NCBI GenBank assembly: GCA_922989275.2
Contig: OV277857.1
Coordinates: 3,720,001 to 3,784,000, forward strand
Direction of reading: 5' to 3'
Source of the DNA: Gari tellinella
Lineage: Eukaryota > Mollusca > Bivalvia > Cardiida > Psammobiidae
Length of the DNA: 64,000 nt
Shown: positions 10,513 through 23,100 of the stretch, in pieces
Layout of the letters: every line of letters begins with the position of its first letter
Numbering within the stretch: position 1 is the stretch's first letter
The notes under the pieces: model-generated
Told to the model about the DNA's origin: nothing
Seen by the model: only the letters and a program-made list of their open reading frames with translations
Databases searched by the model: none
Made by a program: the position numbers and the translations under genes

Positions 10513-10818
10513 CACAGGTACGTGACCCATACATCTACTTTTTTTTTTTTTTTTACTAGACTTCTATTATAGATACAAGGTAAACAACGGAATCCAACAA
10601 CAGGTAGTCTGAACTATCGACTTAAACTGATGCTAAAATAGACTTGATCGCCGATATTCTCTTGTGGTACCCTCGGGAAATTATTATTTTATCAATATTT
10701 ATTTTTATTTCATCAAATTCCGTCAAATAATGCCACAGTACGTGCATTTATAACGAAAATGTGCACCAAAAAAGTTTTATTGGTAATAAATCTAGATGCA
10801 TGTGTCAAGTACCTGTGG
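10513..10818 (+). repeat. K-type MITE
   Basis: CACAGGTACGTGACCCATAC at the left is inverse to TGTGTCAAGTACCTGTG at the right. Same family as 23200-23458, which lies in the opposite orientation. Confidence 0.65.
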
Positions 10819-10819
10819 T

Positions 10820-11064
10820 AAACCCCATTATAAGCTGTTTTACTCTTTTTATTTATACCTCTATTGAAGACAACAGTTCCATTTTTTATAGTCATGGATT
10901 TGTATCAACGGAAATAATTTCTATATTATATCAGATGATATAGCTTAAAACTTGCTGAAAGCAAAACAGAATGCGCATTAAGGTGCATTCTGCTTTACTT
11001 TCAACCTGTTTTAAGTTGTCACCTACACATGTATATTCAAATTTAAAACAGTCTATGGGGTTAA
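10820..11064 (+). repeat. A-type MITE
   Basis: ACCCCATTATAAGC start, core CAAAACAGAATGCGCATTAAGG palindrome in diverged form, and end CAGTCTATGGGGTTAAG. Confidence 0.6.
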
Positions 11065-11935
11065 GACTTCGCGGGCATATATAGATATTAATTTAGTAAA
11101 TAGTTCGGAACCAGATAAGACAACAAGTAACTCATCATCTTATCAAGATCCAAACTCGTTTTACGCCCGTTTGAAGTCGTTTCAATAGTTCTCCCAATTA
11201 AATACCAGCCATCTTAATTTGAAAAAAGTTCAAGCAAAAATCTACCCGTAAGAAAAAGTTTCCTTATTAACATCCGTACATGAAGAGTTAAAACATAGAA
11301 ATAGGGTGAATAAACAGATAAGAAATACGGTAAATCTTAAGCGACGATTAACCCATTTACACCCAGTGGATGCTTCTATGTTTATACTGTATATTAGATT
11401 AGTCCATTTTTTTATCAAAGGGATGTCTGCTCAAAATTTTCATTATAATTTTGTTTTATATTGAATTTCCTATCAGCAAACAGTGTAGACTCTGATATTG
11501 CTATATATGGCATATGAAATGTTCTGCAATATTGACCGCGTATTCAGTTACTTTGAAATCCCGTTGTATATATATAAAATTAAATATTTTCAATGTTCAT
11601 CAAACTCATAAAGTTATTGGTTATGTTCAAAATTAAAGGTAGACAAATGAATAAATGAAACAATGAAACTTTTTACAAGCATGTAAGAGTTGTCGCCCAT
11701 ATTCTGTAATTTACGCAAACCTGCAGCGAGTTAAAAAAGTATCGCATGGTTTTAACCGTTTTAAGTTTGGAATAAAATTGTTAAATGTAAGAAGCAACAC
11801 TGTGTATGCCCCAAACGACGATACGTATGGGGATACGTTTTACCCCCGTCCGTTCGTTCATTCGTTACGTTAGTCCCCCGGCACATACTTGCCCAACCTC
11901 CTACAGTTACAGACTTATGCTTTTTATAGGATAGG
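11065..11935. other. No gene seen; degraded repeat fragments
   Basis: Contains a degenerate B-like palindrome near 11090-11165 and a fragment resembling 8100-8160 near 11440-11500. Otherwise it is unassigned AT-rich sequence. Confidence 0.45.
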
Positions 11936-12047
11936 ATATGTGCACACACAAACAGTTTGTATTCTGATCCAAACTGTTTGCATAGGTAAGTGTTGTAAGG
12001 TGTACCGAGGCTGACGTTATACCCTGGTGGTCACCCATCCAGGTACA

Positions 12048-12260
12048 GCGCTCCCTCTCTACAACTACACCCAATGGGAGACAAAAAAGTGTTTGTTGTT
12101 TGGAGTGAATCTTTATAGGGCGGGAAATTGGATTACATTGCAAACAGCTTGAATCCAGATCAGACACCGCGTTACGCGGCGTATGATCTGGATTCAAGCT
12201 GTGTGTCACTCATCATTAAGTTTTTTTCTGTCAAAATGTCCATTATGTAACTTTGAAAAA
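12048..12260. repeat. F-type MITE with B-like core, partial
   Basis: TACAGCGCTCCCTCTCTACA end, then the palindrome GCTTGAATCCAGATCAGACAC at 12135-12205, then F interior TTTCTGTCAAAATGTCC. Confidence 0.6.
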
Positions 12261-12299
12261 ATGACAATTTTAAGCAGACGACATTGCAGTCAGGAATAG

Positions 12300-12532
12300 G
12301 TTTTCTCACCTCTCGGACAGAGGTATCCCGAAATCTAGGGGTGTGAGATATAGTGAATCTAACACCACCGTGAGTGTCAGATAAGAATATCCCACCCGAG
12401 TTTTGAAGATATTTTTGGAACACGAGGCTTTGCCGAGTGTTCCAAAAATATCTTCAAACGAGGGTGGGATATTCATCTGACACTCAACTGTGGTGTTAGA
12501 TTTTGTTTCTCACCTCGTCAACTCTAAAACGC
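12300..12532. repeat. Long imperfect inverted repeat (TCTCACCTC ends)
   Basis: Left arm CACCACCGTGAGTGTCAGAT..TTTTGGAACACGAGG and right arm CCGAGTGTTCCAAAAATATC..TCTGACACTCAACTG pair over about 100 bp around a GCTTTGC centre. MITE-like, with no coding potential. Confidence 0.65.
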
Positions 12533-12627
12533 GTTTAACTTGCTATACAGTGGCGAGTTGTATTTAAATGTGCTTACAGTTTGCAGTCTCTGTAGGAACT
12601 CAAGGCCTGATTGCAATATCTCAAGCA

Positions 12628-12745
12628 ATTACAGTTCTCCCTCTCTACAACGACATCCAATGAGAGATATAGAGTGTGTGTTGTTTGGAGGGAGTCGTTA
12701 TAATGATGGAAAATCAAGACCTGGCTTACGTTTAAATACAGCTTG
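12628..12745. repeat. F-type MITE fragment
   Basis: TACAGTTCTCCCTCTCTACAA, then GAGAGATATAGAGTGTGTG and the F half-palindrome. Truncated. Confidence 0.45.
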
Positions 12746-12759
12746 AATCCATATCAGAC

Positions 12760-13960
12760 CGCACACATCAAATTTACTCCACCCACTTTCTCTTATTTTG
12801 TCCTTTTCAAACCATGGAATTATACACTTCTGTATATTTCCTTGTTCAAACAGCCAACTTCAATAAAATCCATTTCAAATGGAGACAATTATGATAATTT
12901 GGTTTCGTGTTCTTTATTTCCTGTCTATGGTAGTATTTCTTCATACAAAAACTAATTTAAGAGAAAACAAGCACCAAATGTGAAATTCATTAAGCTCTAA
13001 ATATCATCGATATGGTACTTTTTGTACATTTTGTAAAGGGAGATAACTTTTTACTTTAATAACTCAAAATTTTCAACACTGACCTCTCAATTTCTTTTCA
13101 TATTTTGAACTGCTTTAGCACTGGCTTTCATCTAGTAGAATATAAGAAAAAGTTTAATACTAGAACTATTTCATTTTCAAACTTTTTTACTTTTTTTTCA
13201 TAAAATAAAAATCTACTGTAGATCTAATAAAATCACGCCCTATAGATTCTAAAAAGCATATTTTTGATAATCGAGGATCCATATTGTTCAAACCTGGTGC
13301 CTGCTTTGTCTAAATTTGGTTTCTATTTGTGAAAATACCACAATAGACATGAAATAAATAATGAAAACCCAAATAACCATGTTTGTTTTGTTTTGAAATA
13401 GATTGTACTGAAGCTTGTGCTCTGAAAAAAAAGGGACACCACCATATAGATATATTTTCATTTTTTTTTATTCATCATTAACAGCTCTTCCAAAAAAACA
13501 ATAATAGAAAAAAAAGTTTAATACTTTAAAAATTCGCTTATTAAATATATGTGTTTCATACACCCTTAAGTCTTCTTCTTTCCTACACTTAAGATTCCTC
13601 AGGGCCGCAATTTATTTGCTCCTAAGATTTCAAACGTTTCAAGTTTTCAAGCGCGATTTTAAGAATATTGTGCTCAAGGCAATTATTTTCAAACCAATAT
13701 AGAATCTAGATCACATCATTAGATCTAGTCTTCTGTCATTAGAATCTAGTCTACCTTTAAACATACACACTAAATAACACCTAGATTTAGTTTCATTAAA
13801 ATCCGAAGCTTTCGGGGGAAATCCGTAACGGTAGAGTCAAAGAACCGGAGAAATTAGAAAAAGACGAAGATTTCGGAAAAAATCCGGAGTTCTAAATTCC
13901 GTAAATATTACCTAGCCCTGATTCCTCTGTCCTGAAATAACCGTGCCATGATAATCTAAA
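12760..13960. other. Upstream flank of the J-domain gene, no gene seen
   Basis: AT-rich sequence with homopolymer A/T runs and a degenerate J-like segment around 13800-13910 (TTTCGGGGGAAATCC, AATCCGGAGTTC). Promoter elements presumably lie at its 3' end. Confidence 0.45.
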
Positions 13961-13964
13961 AATA

Positions 13965-13978
13965 ACTGGCGCGAATTT
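13965..13978. promoter_or_regulatory. Possible E2F-like GC site in the proximal promoter
   Basis: ACTGGCGCGAATTT, whose reverse complement has ATTCGCGCCAG, is the only CpG-rich stretch close to the J-domain gene start. The match to the E2F consensus is partial, so this is a weak call. Confidence 0.2.
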
Positions 13979-14068
13979 GAGCCGTCGAACAGAACTCGCT
14001 AGTTCATCGAGATTCACCACGGTTCTCCAGACAGTGGAGGGAATTATTACACAACAACAACAACAACG

Positions 14069-14144
14069 ATGGCGCTGTTATTGAAACGTGAAAGTGATAC
14101 AGAAGCTTTAAAAAGTTTAGAACTCGACGGAAATCCCACCAAAG
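14069..14144 (+). CDS. J-domain gene exon 1 (start codon, J-domain helix I)
   Basis: Starts MALLLKRESDTEALKSLEL. An in-frame TAG at 14000 and no other ATG between fix the start. A CAA-repeat leader (14051-14067) precedes it. Donor AAAG|GTAAAT, phase 1. Confidence 0.8.
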
Positions 14145-17100
14145 GTAAATAATCGAAGGATTAAACATTTCTTAAACAGATCCTTAACCGTCTAAATTAA
14201 TCAATGCCTTTGTAAGCATTGTGAAACTAGATCAGCAACTATGCAAGTCTTTAGATAAATTATTTTCAGAGTTTTCTCCCTTGCCGTCTCCTTTTTCAGG
14301 AGCTTGTCTGCAGGCTGACTGCAGCTGATGTTTTGTTAACCAGCAAAGATACAGTACGATACCATCTTCACTAACGTTTCATCAAAAGGGGGGAAAACTG
14401 CTTTACAGACAACATATTTTAAAGTTATACATCGTAATTTCTCTAATTAATACTTTTATTATAAACTAGAGTGATCTCCCCTGATATGTTTATTTCAACT
14501 TTCAATAATATCATGCAGAAATGTCATTTCTCCATGATAATATTAATTCATGAAATACTGTGTAATCTGGGTATTCAAGATCTTTGTCTGCAGGGCTGCC
14601 ATTTCTTCGGGTTTTTTCCTAAATCTCCGGATTTTTCCCCAGTACATAGTAGCTTTAAGCAGGCTGAAAGTAAAGCAGAATGCGCCCTAAGGCGTATTCT
14701 GCTTTACTTACAGCCTGCTTTAAGAATTCGCATGTCAACAAAACAAGAAAAAGGCTATGGGGTAAAGGTACGATTTGTAAAATCGTACTTGAAAAATGCA
14801 AATTTGGAAATCTTAGGATTTTTCAGGTCAACTTATGGCAGCCCTGGTTTAGTGTTAATTTCATGTTTCAATAATATTAATTCATGAAATACTGTGTGAT
14901 CTGGATCGTCAAGATCTATGTCTGAGAGGTGTATTTCATGTGTATCGTGGTGAGAAAAACGTGAGGTAAGGTGCTTGACTATGGTACCGGGGGTCATGAG
15001 TTTGCTCCCCTGCCGGATGATGAACCAAGGTTTGATGAACAGTGCTCTAAATTGCAATGGACATCCAAAAGAACCTCAGAACTCTGATGATGATATCAGT
15101 AGGGCATCCGCTTCCCTCTCTCTCTGGGGCATTCAATTAGCCCACAGATGGCGGAAAATGATGTTTAACCCAGTACCCCATAAATATGCCTTTTTACAAA
15201 TTTAACTTGTTCCTCTACTGAAGAAAAAAGTTCTAATTTATAGAGTCATGAATATGTATTATAAAAAAGATTGTCTTTATTATAGCAGATCCTAGCTTAA
15301 AGCGGGCTGAAAGTAAAGCAGAATATGTGCCTTTAGGCACATTTTTGCTTTACTTTCAACCTGCTTTAAGTTGTCACCTATCTTCAAAACTAGAAACAGG
15401 CTATGGGGCAAATGGTTAACCAAACGGGGCAAATGCTGTACTGACAAACTGGACCGCTTGCACAAATCTTTCACTGTTTACCATAGTTTCAACCCAGCTA
15501 CATACACCCACTGTACACAATAATTTGTCCAAAATTCTTAAAGAACAAGAACCCTCCATGAGTTTATTTTCTATTTTACCCCTGCAAATGATTTTTTTTT
15601 TGTGTGGGGTATACTAGAGACATCTTGTCCGTCTGTCTGTCAGGATTGTCCAGAACATAACTTTCAAAGTGTAAAAGCTTTTGACTTCAAACTCAATATA
15701 GAAATTGATTACATTGACCACAAGTGCAGTGCACAAGAACCATAACTCTGGCATAGGTATTTTTGGAGTTATTGTCCTTTATTGATTTTGTCTAAGTTGG
15801 GCTTGTCCAGAGCATAACTTCCAAAGCATATAATCTGTTGACTTCAAACTCCATAAACAGATCACATTGACCACAAGTGCAGTGCACACGAACCGTAACT
15901 CTGTCATCAGTGTTTATTTCGTATTACTAAACCTGGTGTGTATCATATTATGTGTACCTCAGAGGTACTTTTAGAAAATTACAGAGTGTTATCGATTAAA
16001 TTACGATTACTTGAAAAATGTAATCGTAATTACATTTTGATTACATCGATTACATTGGATAATTTTAAGGCATACACTGACTATAATATTATATAACTAT
16101 TTATTAATGTAAATTTGATGTGGTTTTTGTAGATCGCGATATAAATGTCCCACACAGTTTGCATTTTGCTTTCACTTGTCCTGAAGTGTCCACGAGTATC
16201 TCAAAGAACTTTGATGCCATAAGTTATAACAGCAGCAACACGTACAGTCAATGGCATTGACTATATTAATATGTGGTGTATATAAAGTCCTTTTGAACAT
16301 AAGATTGAAAAACATTTAGTGTTGTCATTGTTATGGCTTAACTTACATTGTAAAAAGAAACCAAGAATAGAAAGGGTGAATGAGAGTTTGTGAAACCTGA
16401 CTAGATCTATTACGACCACTTAATTAAAAAGTGGCTAACTATTTATATGAAATGCAAGTTGCAGCTTAAAGACTTTTCCTCAGTCCATTGAGGAACCACC
16501 AGCATATTGTTCTGGAGGTGTCAATGTAACTGTAAAGCACGGGCAATACAATCTCAGTTTACTTGGCGAAGACCAGATTATACTCATGCTCTAGTGATTT
16601 TCAATGGTTATTTCTAACCAAACTATTAAATATAAAGGTTCGGTCTCACATAAGACGATTCAATGGTTCAATATACACAAGACCCATGCTTTTTGCAAGG
16701 AAATTGACAGTAAATAATCTGGCAAGGCGTTATGACCAAAAGGTCGTCAGGAGATGTCTTTAAAGAAAGGTAGATCTAAGAGTAAAACAGAAAAGTCTTT
16801 TAGAAGCTTTCTGTTTTACTTTAACATTGCTTTTAAAAGCAGTCATCTGCCTTGAACACAAAATAATTAATGTAATTGAGTGGTCGTAATAGAGGGATTT
16901 TACTGTAATAGAGGGATTTTACTGATTTTTACACTAAGGACATATATATTAAAACAATCATCACCTTGGTTAAGGGTTCAGGTAGTGGTAAATCTCTCAT
17001 TGTTACTGATTATCCACCCAGGATAATTATAGGCATTGTATTGTTGTTGACCTCTCACCTTTTTGATTGTTAATAAAGACCTTCAAGCAAATTTAAGTGT

Positions 17101-20100
17101 GATACCCATAAAGTCATTTGCAAACAGATTATGCATGGATGTGTTAAAAATGTAGACCAAGATCAGAAGACTGGATATGCTAATAATGTAGACCCAGATC
17201 ATAAGATTGGATATGCTTCTAATGTAGATCCAGATAATTTAGACTGGCTGTGATAATACTGTAGACCCAGGTCATAAGATTGGATATGCTTATAATGTAG
17301 ACCTCAGTCATCAAGACTTGATATGCTAATAATGTAGGCCCAGATCATGACCAACTGTATAAGAGACCTATGATAATAATCCAAAGTAATCGAAATGTAA
17401 TCGCTGATTACACCACTTTTTGGTCCTGTAATGGTTACGATTAGGATTACATGTAATCAATTTTGAAAAAGTAACCGAATACATTCGATTACTTTGAAAA
17501 AATGTAATTGATTGCAATCGATTACGATTACACGATTACGATTACCTCATGTCTGGTACCTCTGATTTAAATTCTTAAAAAACCTTATCCAGCGCATATC
17601 TTTCTAGCAATCAATGTGTTTCACTTTTCATGTTAAGTACTACACATCAACTTTATCCAGAAACATTGACCTTTTATCATGAGATGCTACTGGGGGTATA
17701 AATCCGACCTTTAGTGATAGGTCTAGTTTATTAATTTTGTACTCTGTGCTAGCTACATATTAGTCATGTGAGTAACTGATGTAATGCCCCAAATGTAGAC
17801 TGGTGAAAAAAAGTATGCAGCCTGATCAGGCTCCAAGGTTATAAAGCGTTTTAGTTGAGTCTGAGCGTGTTCCCAAGTATTTGATTGGTCAGATTTGAGC
17901 CTAGGCTCAAATCTGACCAATCAAATGCTTGGGAACGAGTTGAGACTCAAGTCAAAAGCTTTATAACCTCAGAGCCAGGACTCAAACCCAGGACGCTTTA
18001 CTTGGTGATTGTTCACCGGTGGGCTTACACAAATCTCTCACCATAAACTCAACCTTCACTTTAACTCATTACCCCATAAATATGCCTTTTAACACCTATG
18101 TTTTATGCCTTCCCTATAGAAAGTAGTGCAACTTTATACAGTCATGAATATATTTTATAAGACATATTTGCTATAATCATAAAAGATGATAGCTTAAAGC
18201 AGGTTGAAAGTAGAGCAGAATGTACCTTAAGGCACATTCTGCTTTACTTTCAACCTGCTTAAGGTGGTCACCTGTATTCCAAACTAGAAACGTGCTATGG
18301 GGTAATGGGTTAAAATGTCCTCAAATTAGCTTTGTTCTTGCCAATGTACATCTTTTGTTTTCTTCTTTTTAGATGAAATCGTGAAGGCATTCAAACGTTT
18401 AGCATTGCAATATCACCCTGACAAGGTTAGTATTACAGTGAGTCAATCTTAATAAATAATAATAATAATAATATTGTACTGTATTAACCCGTTTCTGATT
18501 TCCCCCATAGGTGCACGTTTTAGTGCAATCAGTTTGTACCTCTGCTGAAGAGAATAGTTCCAATGAATTTATGCAGTTATGAATATATATCATAAGAAAC
18601 ATTTTCCTTATTCTATCAGATGGTAGCTTAAAGCTGGCTGAAAGTAAAGCAAAATGCTTCTTAAGGCGTATTCTGCTTTATTTAAAGTTAACCTGCCTTA
18701 AGTAGTCACCTATTTTCCAAAGGATAAAATTATTGTGAGTGGTTGCTTACCATAACCCTTTCAGCCCTGCAGCCCTCTGTAGAAGTTACTGATTACATAT
18801 GCGAACAATGTAGACCCCGATCAGAGGGCTCATATAGGAGCCCTCTGATCAGGGTCTGCACTGTTTGATAATTTCATTGTTTTTTGTTGTCATATAAAAA
18901 TGCAATAGTAGACTGGTTCAAAATGCCTGTACTAGAAGAGTCCAAAAAAGATAATAAATACCCACAAGAGATATTTAGGGTTGAAAGGGTTCAGTTTGAT
19001 TTTATTTGATATTGTATCTTTTTTGTTGCAGAATCCTGATGATACTGCTGCCGCAAGAAAGTTTCTAGAAATTGGTCGAGCATTATACCATCTTATACGT
19101 AAGTCCTATCTAATGTTTTGTATATCTATAAGTACTTCTGATATTATGAACTAGACTATTGACACTGATTCAGGGACCCAATAGCTTGTTTCTTGTTTTG
19201 AAGACATGTAACCAATTAAAGCAGGTTGAAAGTAAAGCAGAATGCACCTTAAGGTGCATTCTGCTTTACTTTCAGCCTGCTTTAAGCTACCATCTGCTAG
19301 GAATGATAAAACATTTCTTATCGTATATGTTCATGACTGTACAAAGTGGAACTATTTTCTTCAGCGGAGGAATAAATAAAATGCACTAAAAGTTGCTCCT
19401 ATTGGGGGGGGGGGGGGACTTGACCCTTTATTACCCTTGCTGGAAGATTTCATTGTAGATTTCATTGTCAAAATTAATGCAGAAACCTTCAAACCTTTAA
19501 ATCTTCATCTTTTGATCTAAGTGGTAGGGGTTCATTGTCTTGCATTCAATTTTACAAATTGTTTGGATCCAGGTAACATGCCAAATGACACAGTATTACA
19601 CTGTGTAGATTTTATTTGTACGAAGGAACTCAGGGCTCCAGATAATAGGGAGAAAGTGAACAATTCCAACATTTTCCCACTCATTTCAGCACCAAATCCT
19701 ATGGTGTTACTATTCATTAGAATCGTCTCTTTGAGACGATTCTAAAGAGTAGTGACACAATCAGGTTTAATGCAAAAATAAAGATTTTAGTTTTTGAAAT
19801 ACTCCCCTTATCTGGAACCCTGGAACTTGTTTGTTTTGCCTTTTACTCCATAGTCAGTTTAGTTTTGAAAACAGGTGACCACTTAAAGCATGTTGAAAAT
19901 AAAGCAGCCTGCTTTTAGTTACCGTTTGCTTGGAAATGGAAAATGTTTCTTATGCTGCATATTCCATCCTGACTGTATGAAATAGAACTATTTTCTTCAT
20001 TGGAGGAATAAATTAAATGCTTAAAAAGTTGTAATTATGGAGTAATGAGTTAATAGGAGATTGGCGGTGTTTTGTACAATTTGAAGAATTGATTATTTTC

Positions 20101-23100
20101 AGGTTGTAGCTCATATGTGGAACATCAAATATTTTCATTTGTTGATGAGTACATTGATGATTATGATGACGATGATGATGATGATGATGATGATGAGGAT
20201 TGGGAAGATCTCTCGGATGCAGATGATGAAATTTACTCCGATGATGAGGAGGTAATAAATAAAGAAGCCGCAGGGCTCCAGATAAGGGAGAGTAAACTGA
20301 TCAAATCTAACATTTGTTCACTCATATTAGCATCAAATCCTATGGTGTTGCTACTCGTTAGAATTATCTCAATGAGTAGTTACACCATAGGGTTTAATGA
20401 AGAAATAAACAAATCAAGTTCTTTTTCACTCATTTCAGCATCAAATTCTATGGTGTTACAACTCATTAGAATTGTCTCTTCGAGACAATTCTAATGAGTA
20501 GTAACACCATAGGGTTAATGAAGAAATAAACAAATCAAGTTCTTTTTCACTCATTTCAGCATCAAATTCTATGGTGTTACAGCTCATTAGAATTGTCTCG
20601 AAGAGACAATTCTAATGAGTAGTGACACCATAGGATTTTATGAAAAAAGAAAGATTTTAGTTTTTGAATTACTCCTCTTATCTGGAGCTCTGGGAAAGAC
20701 TTAATTGGAAGTTTAAGAAGTTTGCTTTTATTTTGCTTAATTGTCATATAGAAAACTACAGCACCTATGAATATTCATCATCTGAACTATAACATTGGTT
20801 AATAATATAAAGAAAGTTTCCCCCCAGGAATAAGTGCAGACTAATGCCAGACATATCCTATAAGAAACCAGTACAGACCCTGAGCAGACAGCTCCTTAAC
20901 CCATTACCCAATGGCTGGTTTCTGGTTTTGAAGATAGGTGACAACTTAAAGCTGGCTGAAAGTAAAGCAGAATGTGCCTTAAGGTACATTCTGTTTAGGC
21001 ACATTCTGCTTTACTTTCAGCCTGCTTCAAGCTACAATCAATTAGAATACAGAAAATATTTCTTATGGTGCAGAGTTATGACTGTATAGATTGGAATTAT
21101 TTTCTTCAATGGAGGGTTCAATAAAAGTCGTAAAAAGGCGTATTAATGGGTTAACCCTTTGAACCCTAGTCCCGCATATAGGCGTCCTTTTTAAACAGTG
21201 AACATGTGAATAGTACACTTGTCCTGTGCAAACAGTGAAGACCCAGATCAGAGGGCTCCGAAAGGAGCCCTCTGATCAGGGTCTTCACTGTTTGTCATAA
21301 GGCCAAAAATGGACAAAAACAACCCTTAAAGCCAGAAATGGACTGGACTAAAATCAAAACAGGAGTTGTCCATCTAAAGTTTCAGGGAGGAAAGAGTTAA
21401 TGGGTTAAGAAGCTTTCTGATATGGGTTTACATTGTTGTTTTTTTTTTTAAAACGCAAAGGAAACGCAAACGCTATGCACTGAAATGTAAAAAAATACAA
21501 CTTTTTGACAGTTTTGTCTATTCATGTAAGCCTGAGCGGCAAACAATTTGGAGCCTGATCAGATGCTGGGTTACTTGGCGTCTGATCTGGCTCCAAACTG
21601 TTTGCTATGGAAATAATAGTTTTAGCCGAAACACGTTTATTGGGAAAGAATAATGTTTTCTCCCCTGTAGAATACACCAACTGCCCGAACTAGTAGAGAG
21701 GTAAATCTCCATAAAAAGTGACTCATGCATTACTACATGTACATACATACATACATACACATCGGCGCTATATGATCAGTACTAAATTGTTTTTATTATG
21801 AGGTGTTTAACTTTAAGGCAGGTGACTACTTAAAGCAAGATGAACATAAAGCAGAAAGCTCCCAAAGCAACTTTTTGTTTTACATTCATCTTGCTTTAAG
21901 CTATCACCTGTCTTTTATGCAGTCAATAAGCCTTCTTTCAGTGGTCGTAATAGAATGCAAGGTCTCAGATAAGGTGAGTATTTAAAAAAAATGTACCCTT
22001 ATTTCTGCATTTAATTCTTATGTAACTACTCATTAGAATCATCTCTTTGAGATAACTAATGAATAGTAAGTTAGTAACACCATAGGATTGGGTGCTAAAA
22101 TGAGAGAAAATGCTGGGTTTGTTCAGTTTACTCCCCCTTATCTGGAGCCCTGATAAAGTCACCATGTTTTGATATTTGAGGAACTGTTGATGGTCTGTTT
22201 TGCAGTCTTGCACTTTTATGGGTGACGTCAGTCAAATTCAAATTCAAATTCTTTATTTCGCTCAGTACATGTTTTCACATGAATACATGAGTCAGTGCTG
22301 CCATAAGTAAATCATGAAAAATCCTAGCTCAATTACTTAAAGCAGGTTGAAAGTAAAGCAGAATGCGCCTGAAGGCGCATTCTGCTTTACTTTCAGCCTG
22401 CTTTAAACTACCATCTGCTAGGATAACAATTCGAAGATTTGGGAAAAATCTGGAGGAATGGCAGCCCTGACGTCAGTTTTGAAGAACTGTTGGAGAAATT
22501 GTCTTTTTATTCTGTTTCAGGCTATAGATGGCTACAAGAGAATCTTTATGGAGGTGTTGGCCAAGTCTGTCATCAAAAGAAGTAAGAAACAGGATACAGT
22601 GCTCCCTCTCTACAACAACACCTAATGGGAGAGAAAGATTGTGTGTGTTGTTCAGAGGGAGTTGTAGCAGGGAGGGAAAATCAATTCCCTTAGAGTATAT
22701 TTGCAAACAGTTTGAAGCCAGATTTGATCTGGGTTCTAAGTGTTTGTTGCTCGTCTTTTAGTTAGTCTTTTTCTGTCAGAATGTCTAATGCGTACCGTGA
22801 TATTGCAGCAGTGAAAGGCTTAGACATAACCCTTTCCCTTATAGAAGCGACTTTTAGCACATTCATTTTATTCATCCGCTGAAAAAAATAGTTCCAAATT
22901 ATACCGTAATGAATATGTGTCATATTAAATACTTTCCTTATTCTAGCAGTTAATAGCTTAAAGCAGGCTGAAAGTAAAGCAGAATGCGCCTTAGGGCGCA
23001 TTCTGCTTTACTTTCAACCTGCTTTAAGTAGTCACATATCTTCAATACTAGAAACAATGCTATCAGGTAAAGGGATAATGGTCTTGTTTTGGGAACAGCG

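Larger units (their letters stand above)
15960..17564. repeat. Possible hAT-like non-autonomous element, TAATCG-rich ends
   Basis: CAGAGGTAC at the left and GTACCTCTG at the right are exact 9-bp inverted ends. Both subterminal zones are rich in GATTACGATTAC-type motifs (15990-16060 and 17385-17545). No transposase ORF, and the flanking 8-mers do not match, so this is tentative. Confidence 0.4.

Noticed and set aside
12172..12423. 83-aa antisense ORF near 12.3 kb
   Set aside because: It lies across an F fragment and a long inverted repeat. No domain or splice context.
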